Assembly (NCBI RefSeq): GCF_004762045.1
Contig: NZ_SJOM01000007.1
Location: 1,142,026 to 1,206,025, forward strand
Source: Mycobacterium sp. DL99
GTDB lineage: Bacteria; Actinomycetota; Actinomycetes; Mycobacteriales; Mycobacteriaceae
Direction of reading: 5' to 3'
DNA length: 64,000 bases
Shown: piece by piece, positions 32,646-42,686 of the stretch
Numbering within the stretch: the stretch's first letter is position 1
Layout: each line of letters opens with the position of its first letter
Made by a program: the position numbers and the translations under genes
The notes under the pieces: model-generated
Databases searched by the model: none
Seen by the model: only the letters and a program-made list of their open reading frames with translations
Told to the model about the DNA's origin: nothing

Positions 32646-33300
32646 CGTCGGCGGCCCACAGCTGTGTCGAGGCGAACGCGCCGTGGCCCTTGCCCTGGTC
32701 GACGGCGTACAGGTCGGTGACCCAGAACAGCGCCACCACCAGGCCCGTGGCCGCCAGGACGAGCAGTGCTCGCTCGGCAATCTTGGGTAGCCGGCCCAAG
32801 CCGGTGAGGGTCAGAGTCCAGTAGCCGGTGGCCGGTAGCGTGATGCCGGCGGCGATTGCCACCGCCATGTGCATTTGGGTGGGGTTGTCGACTATCCATT
32901 TGATCAGATTGCGCTCGGACGCCAGCCAGACCACGGCGACGGTCAAGCTCACTGCGCCGAAGCCCGCGAATAGCCATGCGATGGTGCGCAACAACGTGAT
33001 TCGGCGCCCCGTGGCGGCCCAGTGCCGGAACGCGACCCCAAGGACCACCAGCACCGCGAGGACGATCAACACGCGCAGGGCTGCGAAGAAGAAGAGTCCC
33101 ACTGTGGTGACGGCATAGTCGGCCGACGTGTAACCCAGAGTCGACGGATCGACACCGAAATACTGCAACTTGCTTCGGATGAAGAGCAGGCCGAAGAAGT
33201 AACACAGCCCGGTGATCAGTGATGTCGGTGCGACGACCAGGGCCGCCAGGCTCAGCCACCGCTCCGCGGACTGGGTGAGCGATTTCGTCTCGTCGCTCAC
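32332..33300 (-). CDS. multi-pass membrane protein, C-terminus possibly out of frame
   Basis: The N-terminal 220 residues contain five or six transmembrane helices (e.g. WLSLAALVVAPTSLITGLCY, VLIVLAVLVVLGVAF, ALLVLAATGLVVALFWVTDL) and an FGVDPSTLGY loop. After about residue 225 the frame becomes Arg/His-rich and looks like antisense of another frame, where the adjacent sensor-like frame takes over. GTG 33300 overlaps the lipoprotein stop (GTGA), so it is coupled to it. Only the membrane part is likely to be authentic coding. Confidence 0.65.
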   Translation of the reverse strand: MSDETKSLTQSAERWLSLAALVVAPTSLITGLCYFFGLLFIRSKLQYFGVDPSTLGYTSADYAVTTVGLFFFAALRVLIVLAVLVVLGVAFRHWAATGRRITLLRTIAWLFAGFGAVSLTVAVVWLASERNLIKWIVDNPTQMHMAVAIAAGITLPATGYWTLTLTGLGRLPKIAERALLVLAATGLVVALFWVTDLYAVDQGKGHGAFASTQLWAADGDYTAVQLDTLRSGAGQMVTGTGLLHHRDARRDTPHHRRGERDSRRERTQYRPVLAMPRSRTYFRAARPRTHSARTRGRTDDRRCRQPEGHRPGHQLRCRACHR

Positions 33301-33647
33301 GCCGGCGGCGCCTGCGTGGTGGGCGGAACCGTCGTTGTCGTGGTGATCGTCGGGGTGGGCAATGTAGTGGTGGTCTCCGGGACCGTAAGAGTGGTGGTGG
33401 TCGAGGTCGTGGTCGTGGTGTATCCACCGCTGCCGTCGTTGGTGGTGGTGGGTGGCCTGTGGGTGGTGGGCGGTCCGGACGGGGTCGTCGAAGTCGTGGG
33501 CAGGGTCACGCTCCCACTCGCCGGTGGTGGTGGCGGTGGCGAGTCTGTGTGGTCCGCCGATCCGCTACAGGCCACCGCGAGCACCGCCGACGCGACGATC
33601 GCAGTCAGGCCGGCAGCGCGCCCAAGCGTTGTCGATCCGAGCTTCAT
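33297..33647 (-). CDS. Thr/Pro-rich lipoprotein
   Basis: The 116-aa protein has a signal peptide with lipobox LAVACS (Cys about residue 27) and a mature region almost wholly of Thr, Pro and Ser repeats. It is probably O-glycosylated and extended at the cell surface. GGGAGG 5-6 bp before ATG 33647 supports the start. It is first of an operon with the membrane protein (4-nt overlap). Confidence 0.8.
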   Translation of the reverse strand: MKLGSTTLGRAAGLTAIVASAVLAVACSGSADHTDSPPPPPPASGSVTLPTTSTTPSGPPTTHRPPTTTNDGSGGYTTTTTSTTTTLTVPETTTTLPTPTITTTTTVPPTTQAPPA

Positions 33648-33896
33648 TACGCCTCCCACCAGTGTTTTTACGATGGTGGCAAATTTGGTGAGGCTGCGCG
33701 CGAGTATCGGCCTACTCGAATTGCCGGCGCCCTCGGCGGCGACGGCCATATCACTTGATCGCCGGCAGCGTGCCGAAATGGCGCGACAAAGTGTCGCGAT
33801 CTGCGGTCGATTCCTTACATGATGACAACGTGCCGGCTCCGGCTGGGCTGGAAGCATGGCAGGCCACACGCCACTTCCCCCAAAGGAGTGAACGCC

Positions 33897-34268
33897 TTGT
33901 CCCGCACGCTTTTCGACAGCCGACCACCGCTGGAACTCGTTGCGCGACAAGCGATACGCGATACCGTCGCCACGCGTCCGGCGATCCCGGTCCACCGCTC
34001 TCCCCGCAACCTGCCACCACCCGCGCTCGACGAGTGGAGCTGGCAGCTGCACGGGCGCTGCCGGGACCATCCGGCAGAGGCGTTCTTCCCGGACCAGGTC
34101 CGGGGGCGCCAGCTGCGCAAGCGGGAGGATGCCGCCAAGGCGATCTGCCGGGATTGCCCTGTGCTGGCCCGGTGTCGCGATCATGCCCTGGCCGCCCCGG
34201 AGCCGTACGGCATCTGGGGTGCGATGACGGCCAGAGAGCGCGCCATCGTGTTGAGCGACGAAGGCTAG
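33897..34268 (+). CDS. WhiB-family iron-sulfur regulator
   Basis: The 123-aa protein has four conserved Cys (Cys55, Cys84, Cys87 and Cys93; pattern C-x28-CxxCxxxxxC) that bind a [4Fe-4S] cluster. PYGIWGAMTARER matches the WhiB G(I/V)WGG turn with a final Ala. TTG 33897 is preferred because GGAG (33885-33888) is then 8 bp upstream; GTG 33888 is in the signal itself. WhiB proteins act with sigma factor and respond to redox. The partner is unknown. The stop overlaps the convergent dapC end by 4 nt. Confidence 0.88.
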   Translation: MSRTLFDSRPPLELVARQAIRDTVATRPAIPVHRSPRNLPPPALDEWSWQLHGRCRDHPAEAFFPDQVRGRQLRKREDAAKAICRDCPVLARCRDHALAAPEPYGIWGAMTARERAIVLSDEG

Positions 34269-35431
34269 CCCCGCAACACGCCGAGGCGGCGGATCGCCTC
34301 TTCCATGGTGTCGTCGCGCTTACAGAAAGCGAAGCGCACCAAGTGATTCCACAGATCGGCGTGCGGAGCCTCCGGGTCGCAGAACGCCGACATCGGGATC
34401 GCGGCCACCCCGGCCCGATGCGGCAACTCGGCACAGAACTGCGTGCTGTCCGAATATCCGAGCGGCCGTGGGTCGGCGCACAGAAAGTACGTGCCGCGGC
34501 TGTCGTGTACCTCGAACCCGATGTCGGCCAGTGCATTGCCCAGCCGGTCGCGTTTGGCCTCGAATGACTGGCGCAGGTCGGCCACCCAGCCGTCCTCGTG
34601 GTTGAGTGCGTGGGCCACCGCGGGCTGGAACGGGCCGCCCCCCACATAGCTCAGATATTGCTTGGCAGCACGGACCCCGGCGATGAGTTCGGCCGGCCCG
34701 CAGGCCCAGCCGATCTTCCAGCCGGTGACGTTGAACATCTTGGCCGCGCTGGAGATGGTCACCGTGCGATCCGCCATGCCGGGATATCCGGCCAGCGGCA
34801 GGTGCTCGACACCGAACACCAACTGCTCGTACACCTCGTCGGTGATCACCAGCAGGTCGCGTTCGATGGCCAGCGCCGCGATGGCGCGCAACTCGGCATC
34901 GGAGGCCACCGCGCCGGTCGGATTGTGCGGGGAGTTGAGGATCAATGCGCGGGTCTTGGGCGTCACGGCCCGGCGTAAACCTTCTACGTCGATCACGAAA
35001 CCGGCACCGTCGGCGAGCAGCGGCACGGCCCTACGGACACACCCGGCCATCGCGATCACGGGGGAGTACGAGTCGTAGAACGGCTCGATCACCAGTACCT
35101 CCGAGCCCGGCTCGACCAGGCCGAGGACCGATGCGGCGATGGCCTCGGTGGCGCCGACGGTCACCAGCACCTCGGTGTCCGGGTCGTAACTGATGCCGTA
35201 GTGGCGTTTGCGCTGGGCGGCGATCGCGTCGCGCAACTCGGGGATGCCGAGGCCGGGCGGGTACTGGTTGTGGCCTTCGGCGATGGCGTTCTGCGCCACC
35301 TTGAGCATCTCGGCCGGGCCGTCCTCGTCGGGAAAGCCTTGCCCGAGGTTGACCGCGCCCAGTCGGCCGGCCAGTGCAGACATCTCCGCGAAGATCGTCA
35401 CGGCGAAGGGCTGCAGTCTGTGCACGGTCAT
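34265..35431 (-). CDS. dapC: PLP-dependent aminotransferase (Rv0858c/DapC-like)
   Basis: The 388-aa class I/II aminotransferase has NLGQGFPDEDGP at the start, NSPHNPTG and TDEVYEQL in the large domain, and the Schiff-base Lys in SSAAKMFNVTGWKIGWACG. The C-terminal Arg in VRFAFCK binds the substrate carboxylate. It matches the Rv0858c annotation as N-succinyldiaminopimelate aminotransferase (lysine/DAP pathway). The substrate cannot be proved from sequence alone. ATG 35431 fits family length. Confidence 0.88.
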   Translation of the reverse strand: MTVHRLQPFAVTIFAEMSALAGRLGAVNLGQGFPDEDGPAEMLKVAQNAIAEGHNQYPPGLGIPELRDAIAAQRKRHYGISYDPDTEVLVTVGATEAIAASVLGLVEPGSEVLVIEPFYDSYSPVIAMAGCVRRAVPLLADGAGFVIDVEGLRRAVTPKTRALILNSPHNPTGAVASDAELRAIAALAIERDLLVITDEVYEQLVFGVEHLPLAGYPGMADRTVTISSAAKMFNVTGWKIGWACGPAELIAGVRAAKQYLSYVGGGPFQPAVAHALNHEDGWVADLRQSFEAKRDRLGNALADIGFEVHDSRGTYFLCADPRPLGYSDSTQFCAELPHRAGVAAIPMSAFCDPEAPHADLWNHLVRFAFCKRDDTMEEAIRRLGVLRG

Positions 35432-35575
35432 GAGCGTCGAGCGTAGGCGTGGTTGCGCGCCGAGACTGCGGTGAGATCGCGAAATTCGGCGAATCCGCGA
35501 TCTGGGCGCAGGCTCGGCGGCCTGGACGCAGGCTCGGCGGGAATGATCCGGCCGCGCCCGACGCTTTAGAGCGGC

Positions 35576-36682
35576 GTGACCTACAAAATGAACGCCGACG
35601 CCGCATTGCTGCAGCCGATCCAGGTCGGCGACACCGCCGCTGCCAACCGTCTGTTCATGGCACCGCTGACGCGTTCGCGCGCCGACGCCGATGGCACCCC
35701 GTCGCCGCTGGCCGCGCAGTACTACTCACAGCGCGCCGGTGCGGGCCTGATCATCAGCGAGGCTACCGCCGTCGCCGAGACCGCCAACGGTGCCTACATG
35801 AACACCCCGGGCATCTACACCGACCGCCACCAGCACGGCTGGGCCGAGATCGCGGAATCCGTGCACGCCGCGGGCGGCAAGATGTTCGTTCAGCTGTGGC
35901 ACGTCGGCCGGATGGCCCACCCCGACATCAGTGGCGTCGAGCCCGTCGCTCCCTCGGCGATCGCGGCCGATGTGGTTACCCACACCCCCACCGGTAAGAA
36001 GCCGCTGCAGACGCCGCGCGCGCTCGACGCCGCGGAGATCCCGGAGATCGTCGAGCAGTTCCGGGCCGCCGCCCGACGCGCGATCGACGCCGGCATGGAC
36101 GGCGTGGAGATCCACGGTGCCAACGGCTACCTGCTGCACCAGTTCGCCTCCGATGTGGTCAACAAGCGCACCGATGCCTACGGCGGTTCGCCGGAGAACC
36201 GGGCCCGCCTGACCGCCGAGGTGGTCGAGGCCGTCGTCGACGAGATCGGCGCGGGCCGGGTCGGGCTGCGCATCTCGCCCGGGAACACCGCCGGCGGCAT
36301 GCAGGAGAACGACACGGTCGGCACCTACGAGGCGTTGTTGGAGCGCATCGCGCCGCTCGGGCTGGCCTACCTGCATGTGCTCATCGACCCGGCCGAGCAC
36401 ACGTTCGGCGTCGTCCGCGCTCTGTGGTCGGGGACGTTCGTCCTCAACACCGGCCGGGCCACCGGTACCGACTTCTCGCAGTTGGAGGGCTACGCCCAGT
36501 GGGGTGCGGTCAGCGCTGTCGCGGTCGGGCGGGCGTTCCTGGCCAACCCGGACCTGATCGACCGGCTGATCCTGGGTGCGGCGCTCAACGAACCCGATAT
36601 GGCGACGTTCTATGCGCCTGGACCCGTGGGCTATACCGACTATCCGACGCTGATCGAGATCGAGGAGCCTCGCTCGGCCTGA
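35576..36682 (+). CDS. alkene reductase, old yellow enzyme family
   Basis: The 368-aa FMN enzyme matches OYE/NemA-type ene reductases. Markers in order are RLFMAPLTRSRAD, QYYSQRAGAGLIISEAT, QLWHVGRMAHP, VEIHGANGYLLHQFASDVVN, a NRARLTAEVVEAV helix and VGRAFLANPDLIDRL. It reduces activated C=C bonds using NAD(P)H. GTG 35576 gives a normal N-terminus. It is inserted between genes (dapC and fadA) that are neighbours in M. tuberculosis. Confidence 0.9.
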   Translation: MTYKMNADAALLQPIQVGDTAAANRLFMAPLTRSRADADGTPSPLAAQYYSQRAGAGLIISEATAVAETANGAYMNTPGIYTDRHQHGWAEIAESVHAAGGKMFVQLWHVGRMAHPDISGVEPVAPSAIAADVVTHTPTGKKPLQTPRALDAAEIPEIVEQFRAAARRAIDAGMDGVEIHGANGYLLHQFASDVVNKRTDAYGGSPENRARLTAEVVEAVVDEIGAGRVGLRISPGNTAGGMQENDTVGTYEALLERIAPLGLAYLHVLIDPAEHTFGVVRALWSGTFVLNTGRATGTDFSQLEGYAQWGAVSAVAVGRAFLANPDLIDRLILGAALNEPDMATFYAPGPVGYTDYPTLIEIEEPRSA

Positions 36683-36729
36683 CGGCTTCTACCGCACGTT
36701 GATTCTGCGGTGAAGGCGCAAAAGTGTGG

Positions 36730-37197
36730 TCAGTCCGTCTCGACCTCGGTCGCGCTAGACAAGTCCTCGATGGCGACCGGCGCCGACCCGGTGAAACGCA
36801 CCCCGATGCCGAACTCCTCGCCCATTGCGAGGCCGCACTCGGCGAAGCGGATCATCCAGGAACCGTCGGCCCAGATGATCGCCTCGGGCATGTCGAACGG
36901 CGCCTCCGGCCCGTCGAGCCGTTCGCGGTCCACCGAGTCGAGCGCCCACACAGGATCGGTGAGCTCGGCGACGAGATAGCGCGAAGCGGCGGCTGCGAGC
37001 CCGTCAAATCCGGCGATCGCCTCTGCAGCGGAGTCGACGGCCGCATCCGTCGGCGGTCCTGCCGGTTCCACGACGATGCTGACCGTGCGCGGTTCGTCAC
37101 CGGGCAGAGCGGCCGACCAGCAGACAAGCTCCTCCGAGAGTCCGATGCGGTCCAGCACGGTACCCCGCACCTCGACTTCCTCGGGTAGGTCGTTCAT
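36730..37197 (-). CDS. hypothetical acidic protein, possible orphan immunity gene
   Basis: The 155-aa, strongly acidic soluble protein has a beta-rich N-terminal half (VSIVVEPAGPP) and a second half with WALDSVDRERLDG, IIWADGSWMIRFAE. ATG 37197 is preferred to the GTG/ATG 12 bases upstream. It lies upstream of a SUKH-type gene on the same strand in a region lacking a toxin, which suggests an orphan immunity function. No family is recognised. Confidence 0.6.
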   Translation of the reverse strand: MNDLPEEVEVRGTVLDRIGLSEELVCWSAALPGDEPRTVSIVVEPAGPPTDAAVDSAAEAIAGFDGLAAAASRYLVAELTDPVWALDSVDRERLDGPEAPFDMPEAIIWADGSWMIRFAECGLAMGEEFGIGVRFTGSAPVAIEDLSSATEVETD

Positions 37198-37392
37198 GCG
37201 GCAAGTCAACCTCAGTAGCTTCTGGCTCTGTGGCTCAGGTCTACGTCAACGCGGAGTGACGAGCGATCGGCGTGTAGCGCGACGTGAACGTGTCCGTGGC
37301 TTGCAGGCACTGGTGCTTGACGCCGGAGCGCCTCGGGTCTCGGTGGCGTGCCGGCGGATCTCAGCCTCGAGCGGATCCGGATGAGCTGTGGG

Positions 37393-37902
37393 TCAGAGAC
37401 GGGCAGGTCTCAGCGGCTCAATGACCTGGGCCTCGGAGCGCTCGCGCAGCTTGAGAAGCGCCTCGTCAAGGCTCGAGCCGAGTAGGTGGAGGGTGTTCAT
37501 GCCGCGCGATTCCCACACCGGAAACTCCTCGTCGGCATGGCGGCTTGCGACGTCCCAGAGGAGAAGGTCGCCGTTCTCGCTCCAGCCGAAGACTTCGAGT
37601 CGTTCGGCGAGGTCCCAGCTACCGTCGGGCTCGATCATCCAGTCGAATTCCTCCTCTTCGCCGTCGCGGAAGACCGTGTGGAAGTGTTCGGTGAGGTTTG
37701 CTGCACGGGCCCGCCCGTCTGCGAAACCGGGTTGCACGGGCGGGTAGATGAGCCACAGGCCGAACGTGCGGGCCCAGCCGCAGGAGCGAACAAACTCGCG
37801 GTAACTCTGGGGGTACCCGCTACCGTCCGGGAAACGGAACGAATCGAGTGCCTCGAAGTCGACATGCTCGTGCGAGGGGGATTCAGGCGCGGGGACACTC
37901 AT
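37393..37902 (-). CDS. SUKH (SMI1/KNR4) family protein
   Basis: The 169-aa protein has an N-terminal helix-loop PDGSGYPQSYREFVRSCGWA typical of SUKH, then LWLIYPPVQPG, an acidic EEEEFDWMIEPDGSW, and WSENGDLLLWDV. These are the landmarks of the SMI1/KNR4 superfamily. Bacterial members are mostly immunity proteins. No toxin gene is adjacent, so it is an orphan. ATG 37902 gives a normal start. Confidence 0.75.
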   Translation of the reverse strand: MSVPAPESPSHEHVDFEALDSFRFPDGSGYPQSYREFVRSCGWARTFGLWLIYPPVQPGFADGRARAANLTEHFHTVFRDGEEEEFDWMIEPDGSWDLAERLEVFGWSENGDLLLWDVASRHADEEFPVWESRGMNTLHLLGSSLDEALLKLRERSEAQVIEPLRPARL

Positions 37903-38334
37903 GACTCGATTATGGTCGGGTTGCTGGAGCCACGTCCCTGGAGCCAGATGGAGTGAAGGCGGCGACCGTCAGTCCCACACCAGGAACACGATGCGTTCGC
38001 GTCCGGACACCTGCAGGGATCCGGCAGCACTCCTCGAGCGACTTCCACGTTCGACTCGATGATTCCGTCGCTCTGCAGCGACTCGGTATCGAGCCGGGCC
38101 TCCAGGCCGACCGCGGACGCCGTGGTCGCGCGATGACGATCGATTCGGGGCACACGTCGCCGTTCTCCTCGTCCGTCTCGGTGTCCTAATGCAGCCCGAC
38201 AGGAGATGCTGAGCACAGGCCCAACCAACGGGTTGGGCGAGCCTGTTAGGCTGCGGTCAGCGTGCTGCCCACATTCGCTGGGCGGTTCCACAACCCAACC
38301 TGAACCTGGACGCCGATACGGCAGGGGAGCAGAC
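37903..38334. other. intergenic region with decayed coding remnant and fadA leader
   Basis: On the minus strand a stop-free stretch around 38190-38120 reads acidic coding-like (a '[16 protein letters not shown]' pattern) and then shifts frame to LEARLDTESLQSDGIIE... down to 37905. No start is available, so it looks like a decayed fragment. The right third is the fadA leader, containing a nested hairpin at 38215-38246. Confidence 0.4.
38215..38246 (+). other. nested hairpin in the fadA leader
   Basis: GCCCAACC (38219-38226) pairs with GGTTGGGC (38231-38238) around an AACG loop, and the flanks ACAG/CTGT extend it as an outer inverted repeat (38215-38246). It lies 89 bp before the fadA start. 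It could be a terminator for upstream remnant transcripts or a leader/operator structure. Confidence 0.5.
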
Positions 38335-39546
<1,212 letters not shown>

Positions 39547-39561
39547 GAGGGTTGAGAATCA

Positions 39562-41709
39562 ATGGCTGAGAACACCATTCAGTGGGACAAGGATGCCGAC
39601 GGCATCGTCACCCTGACGTTGGACGACCCGACCGGTTCGGCCAACGTGATGAACGAGCACTACAAGGAATCCATGCGCAACGCCGTGGACCGCCTTGTGG
39701 CCGAGCAGGATTCGATCACCGGTGTGGTCATCACCAGCGCGAAGAAGACCTTCTTCGCCGGTGGCGACCTCAAGGCGATGATCAACATCGGGCCCGACAA
39801 TGCCCAGGAAGCCTTCGACACGGTCGAAGGCGTGAAGGCCGACCTGCGCAAGCTGGAGACCTTCCCCAAGCCCGTCGTCGCGGCCATCAACGGCGCCGCC
39901 CTCGGTGGCGGCCTGGAGATCGCGCTGGCGTGTAATCACCGCATCGCCGCGGACGTCAAGGGCAGCCAGCTCGGTCTGCCCGAGGTCACCCTGGGCCTGC
40001 TGCCCGGCGGTGGCGGCGTCACCCGCACCGTGCGCATGTTCGGCATCCAGAAGGCCTTCATGGAGGTCCTGAGCCAGGGCACCCGGTTCAACCCCGCCAA
40101 GGCCAAGGAGGTGGGCCTGGTCAACGAGCTCGTCGGCACGGTCGACGAATTGATCCCCGCCGCCAAGGCATGGATCAAGGCCAACCCCGAGGCCGGCACG
40201 CAGCCGTGGGATGTCAAGGGCTACAAGATCCCTGGTGGCACCCCGTCCAGCCCGGCGCTCGCCGCGATCCTGCCGTCCTTCCCGGCCCTGCTGAAGAAGC
40301 AGCTCAAGGGCGCCCCGATGCCCGCACCGCGGGCCATCTTGGACGCCGCTGTCGAGGGTGCGCAGGTCGACTTCGACACCGCCAGCCGCATCGAGAGCCG
40401 TTACTTCACCTCGCTGGTCACCGGCCAGACCGCCAAGAACATGATTCAGGCGTTCTTCCTGGACCTGCAGGCCATCAACGGCGGCGCATCGCGGCCCGAG
40501 GGCATCGCCAAGCAGGAGATCAAGAAGATCGGTGTGCTGGGCGCGGGCATGATGGGCGCCGGTATCGCCTACGTGTCGGCCAAGGCCGGTTACGACGTCG
40601 TCCTCAAGGACGTCACGCAGGAAGCCGCTGACAAGGGCAAGGCGTACTCGGAAGGCATCGAGGCCAAGGCGCTCAAGCGTGGCAAGACGACCGAAGAGAA
40701 GTCTGCGGCTCTGCTCGCCAAGATCACCCCGACCGCCGATCCGCAGGATCTCAAGGGCGTCGACTTCGTGATCGAGGCCGTCTTCGAGAACCAGGAACTC
40801 AAGCACAAGGTGTTCCAGGAGATCGAGGACATCGTCGAGCCCAACGCGCTGCTCGGCTCGAACACCTCTACGCTGCCGATCACCGGTCTGGCGACCGGCG
40901 TGAAGCGCCAGGAGGACTTCATCGGAATCCACTTCTTCTCGCCGGTCGACAAGATGCCGCTGGTGGAGATCATCAAGGGCGAGAAGACCTCTGACGAGGC
41001 GCTGGCCCGGGTGTTCGACTACACGCTGGCGATCCGCAAGACCCCGATCGTGGTCAATGACAGCCGCGGCTTCTTCACGAGCCGTGTGATCGGCACCTTC
41101 GTCAACGAGGCGCTGGCCATGCTGGGCGAGGGCGTCGAGCCCGCTTCGATCGAGCAGGCGGGTTCGCAGGCCGGTTACCCGGCCGCGCCGTTGCAGCTGA
41201 GCGATGAGCTCAACCTGGAGCTCATGCACAAGATCGCCACGGCATCCCGTAAGGGCGTCGAGGACGAGGGCGGCACCTACGTGCCGCACCCGGCCGAGGC
41301 CGTCGTGGAGAAGATGATCGAGCTCGGCCGTCCGTCGCGTCTGAAGGGTGCCGGCTTCTACGAGTACGTCGACGGCAAGCGGACCCAGCTGTGGCCCGGC
41401 CTGCGCGAGGCATTCAACTCCGGGTCCTCGACCCCGCCGCTGCAGGACATGATCGACCGCATGCTGTTCGCCGAGGCGCTGGAGACCCAGAAGTGCATCG
41501 ACGAGGGCGTGCTCACCTCGACCGCTGACGCGAACATCGGCTCGATCATGGGTATCGGCTTCCCGCCGTACACCGGTGGTTCGGCCCAGTTCATCGTCGG
41601 TTACGAGGGCCCCGGTGGCGTCGGCAAGGCGGCGTTCGTCGCCCGTGCCAAGGAGCTGGCCGCCAAGTATGGCGACCGCTTCCTGCCGCCGGCCTCGCTC
41701 GAGAGCTAA
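39562..41709 (+). CDS. fadB: fatty acid oxidation complex alpha subunit
   Basis: The 715-aa bifunctional enzyme carries an enoyl-CoA hydratase N-terminus (residues about 1-190; AGGDLKAMI and [20 protein letters not shown] with the oxyanion loop, [16 protein letters not shown]). A 3-hydroxyacyl-CoA dehydrogenase follows (about 310-715; NAD motif [18 protein letters not shown], then [18 protein letters not shown] and the catalytic-domain segment [11 protein letters not shown]). It does steps two and three of beta-oxidation and pairs with FadA. Length and order match Rv0860. An intrinsic terminator follows. Confidence 0.96.
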   Translation: MAENTIQWDKDADGIVTLTLDDPTGSANVMNEHYKESMRNAVDRLVAEQDSITGVVITSAKKTFFAGGDLKAMINIGPDNAQEAFDTVEGVKADLRKLETFPKPVVAAINGAALGGGLEIALACNHRIAADVKGSQLGLPEVTLGLLPGGGGVTRTVRMFGIQKAFMEVLSQGTRFNPAKAKEVGLVNELVGTVDELIPAAKAWIKANPEAGTQPWDVKGYKIPGGTPSSPALAAILPSFPALLKKQLKGAPMPAPRAILDAAVEGAQVDFDTASRIESRYFTSLVTGQTAKNMIQAFFLDLQAINGGASRPEGIAKQEIKKIGVLGAGMMGAGIAYVSAKAGYDVVLKDVTQEAADKGKAYSEGIEAKALKRGKTTEEKSAALLAKITPTADPQDLKGVDFVIEAVFENQELKHKVFQEIEDIVEPNALLGSNTSTLPITGLATGVKRQEDFIGIHFFSPVDKMPLVEIIKGEKTSDEALARVFDYTLAIRKTPIVVNDSRGFFTSRVIGTFVNEALAMLGEGVEPASIEQAGSQAGYPAAPLQLSDELNLELMHKIATASRKGVEDEGGTYVPHPAEAVVEKMIELGRPSRLKGAGFYEYVDGKRTQLWPGLREAFNSGSSTPPLQDMIDRMLFAEALETQKCIDEGVLTSTADANIGSIMGIGFPPYTGGSAQFIVGYEGPGGVGKAAFVARAKELAAKYGDRFLPPASLES

Positions 41710-41721
41710 GCGCGAAACGTC

Positions 41722-41752
41722 AAAAGCCCCCGGCGCGAGTCGGGGGCTTTTG
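41722..41752 (+). terminator. intrinsic terminator after fadB
   Basis: AAAAGCCCCCG (41722-41732) pairs with CGGGGGCTTTT (41741-41751) around an 8-nt loop. The T-run is part of the 3' arm, and the A-run would serve the opposite strand, so it can act in both directions for fadB and the convergent F420 enzyme gene. Confidence 0.88.
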
Positions 41753-41773
41753 CGTGCGCGGCATCGAGATATC

Positions 41774-42220
41774 TCAGCCGGGGTTCGAGTACACCCGCGT
41801 CGGCGTGATCAGGACCGCGGCGCGGCGCTCCTCGCGCATGACGCGGTCGTAGGTGTCCCAGTCGTCGTGGGTGCCGCCGGCCGCTTCGAAGACGGTGCGC
41901 AGGAGCACTCGTAGCGCCTCGGCGTCGGTGTCGGGATCGAGGTCGTCGGGCCCGATGATCTCGACGGTGCCCTCGACCGTCACCCATTGCCAGCCGGCCC
42001 GCGCCACGACCGTGGCCCGCGGATCGGCCCGGAGGTGCTGAAGCTTGCGCGCTCCACCGATGGCTACGAGCGCGACGACCGGTTCACCGGTCCGTGGGTG
42101 CGCCATCACGCCGGCGTTCACCACCGAGGACTGGATGCTGCCGTCGCGGCGCAGGGTGCTCAGCACGCAGAGCCCGTGATCGCGGGACAACATCTCGGCG
42201 AATGCGGAAACTTCAGCCAC
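41774..42220 (-). CDS. pyridoxamine-phosphate-oxidase-like F420/flavin-binding protein
   Basis: The 148-aa split-barrel protein has LCVLSTLRRDGSIQSSVVNAG near the start, then ARKLQHLRADPRATVVARAG and WVTVEGTVEI, and a conserved end with RVMREERRAAVLITPTRVY. It probably binds F420 or FMN and reduces an unknown substrate. GTG 42220 is set by a GAAAGGAG sequence 6 bp upstream. The downstream neighbour of a related gene (42232) suggests a two-gene unit. Confidence 0.85.
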   Translation of the reverse strand: MAEVSAFAEMLSRDHGLCVLSTLRRDGSIQSSVVNAGVMAHPRTGEPVVALVAIGGARKLQHLRADPRATVVARAGWQWVTVEGTVEIIGPDDLDPDTDAEALRVLLRTVFEAAGGTHDDWDTYDRVMREERRAAVLITPTRVYSNPG

Positions 42221-42231
42221 GATGGCTCCTT

Positions 42232-42654
42232 TCAATCCGCCACGTCGAATGCAGCATGGATTTTTGTGGGCTTGACCCGCACCACGAGTTCGCCCGGCAC
42301 GCCGTTGCGCCGGCCGAATTCTTCGGCGCGGTCTGCGCCCATATACCGGCCACCGGTGCGGGTGGCGATGTCGAGCAGCTCGCCGGGATCCTCGCTGATC
42401 GAGGCGACGCCCTGGATTTGGACGAACGCATACGGCGGATTGGTGTCGTCGACGCACAGCACCACTCGCGGGTCTCGGGCCAAAGCCCGCCCCTTGGCGG
42501 TGTCCTTGCCGGTGTTGAAGACCAGCGCGCCGTCATCCACCACGAACCACACGGGCGCGGCCAACGGTCGGCCGTCGGCCGCAACCCAACCCAGCACCGC
42601 GGTGCGGGTGCCTTCGGACAAAAAAGCGATCACGTCGTCGGAGAGTTCGCCCAT
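42232..42654 (-). CDS. PPOX-class F420-dependent oxidoreductase
   Basis: The 140-aa split-barrel protein opens with VIAFLSEGTRTAVLGWVAAD, then PVWFVVDDGALVFNTGKDTA, ARDPRVVLCVDDTNPPYAFV and a final RVKPTKIHAAFDV. This is the typical F420-binding pyridoxamine-oxidase family pattern. Substrate is unknown. It precedes the related 41774 gene by 11 nt and they are probably co-transcribed. Confidence 0.87.
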   Translation of the reverse strand: MGELSDDVIAFLSEGTRTAVLGWVAADGRPLAAPVWFVVDDGALVFNTGKDTAKGRALARDPRVVLCVDDTNPPYAFVQIQGVASISEDPGELLDIATRTGGRYMGADRAEEFGRRNGVPGELVVRVKPTKIHAAFDVAD

Positions 42655-42686
42655 GCGGCCACGCTACGCCCGCTTGCGAGTGCTGA

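Noticed and set aside
33316-33822. Val/Gly-rich plus-strand frame opposite the Thr/Pro-rich lipoprotein
   Set aside because: Its Val-Gly repeats are the complement of Thr-Pro codons; the minus-strand frame has a lipobox and a good ribosome binding site.
37910-38189. Possible small genes on both strands upstream of fadA
   Set aside because: No start with a ribosome binding site and the coding-like signal changes frame, so it is described as a decayed fragment within the intergenic entry rather than as a gene.
39559-41289. Long minus-strand open frame of 576 codons antisense to fadB
   Set aside because: It is a GC-driven shadow of fadB. The fadB frame shows all catalytic motifs, while the antisense frame is His/Arg/Asp-rich without any domain.
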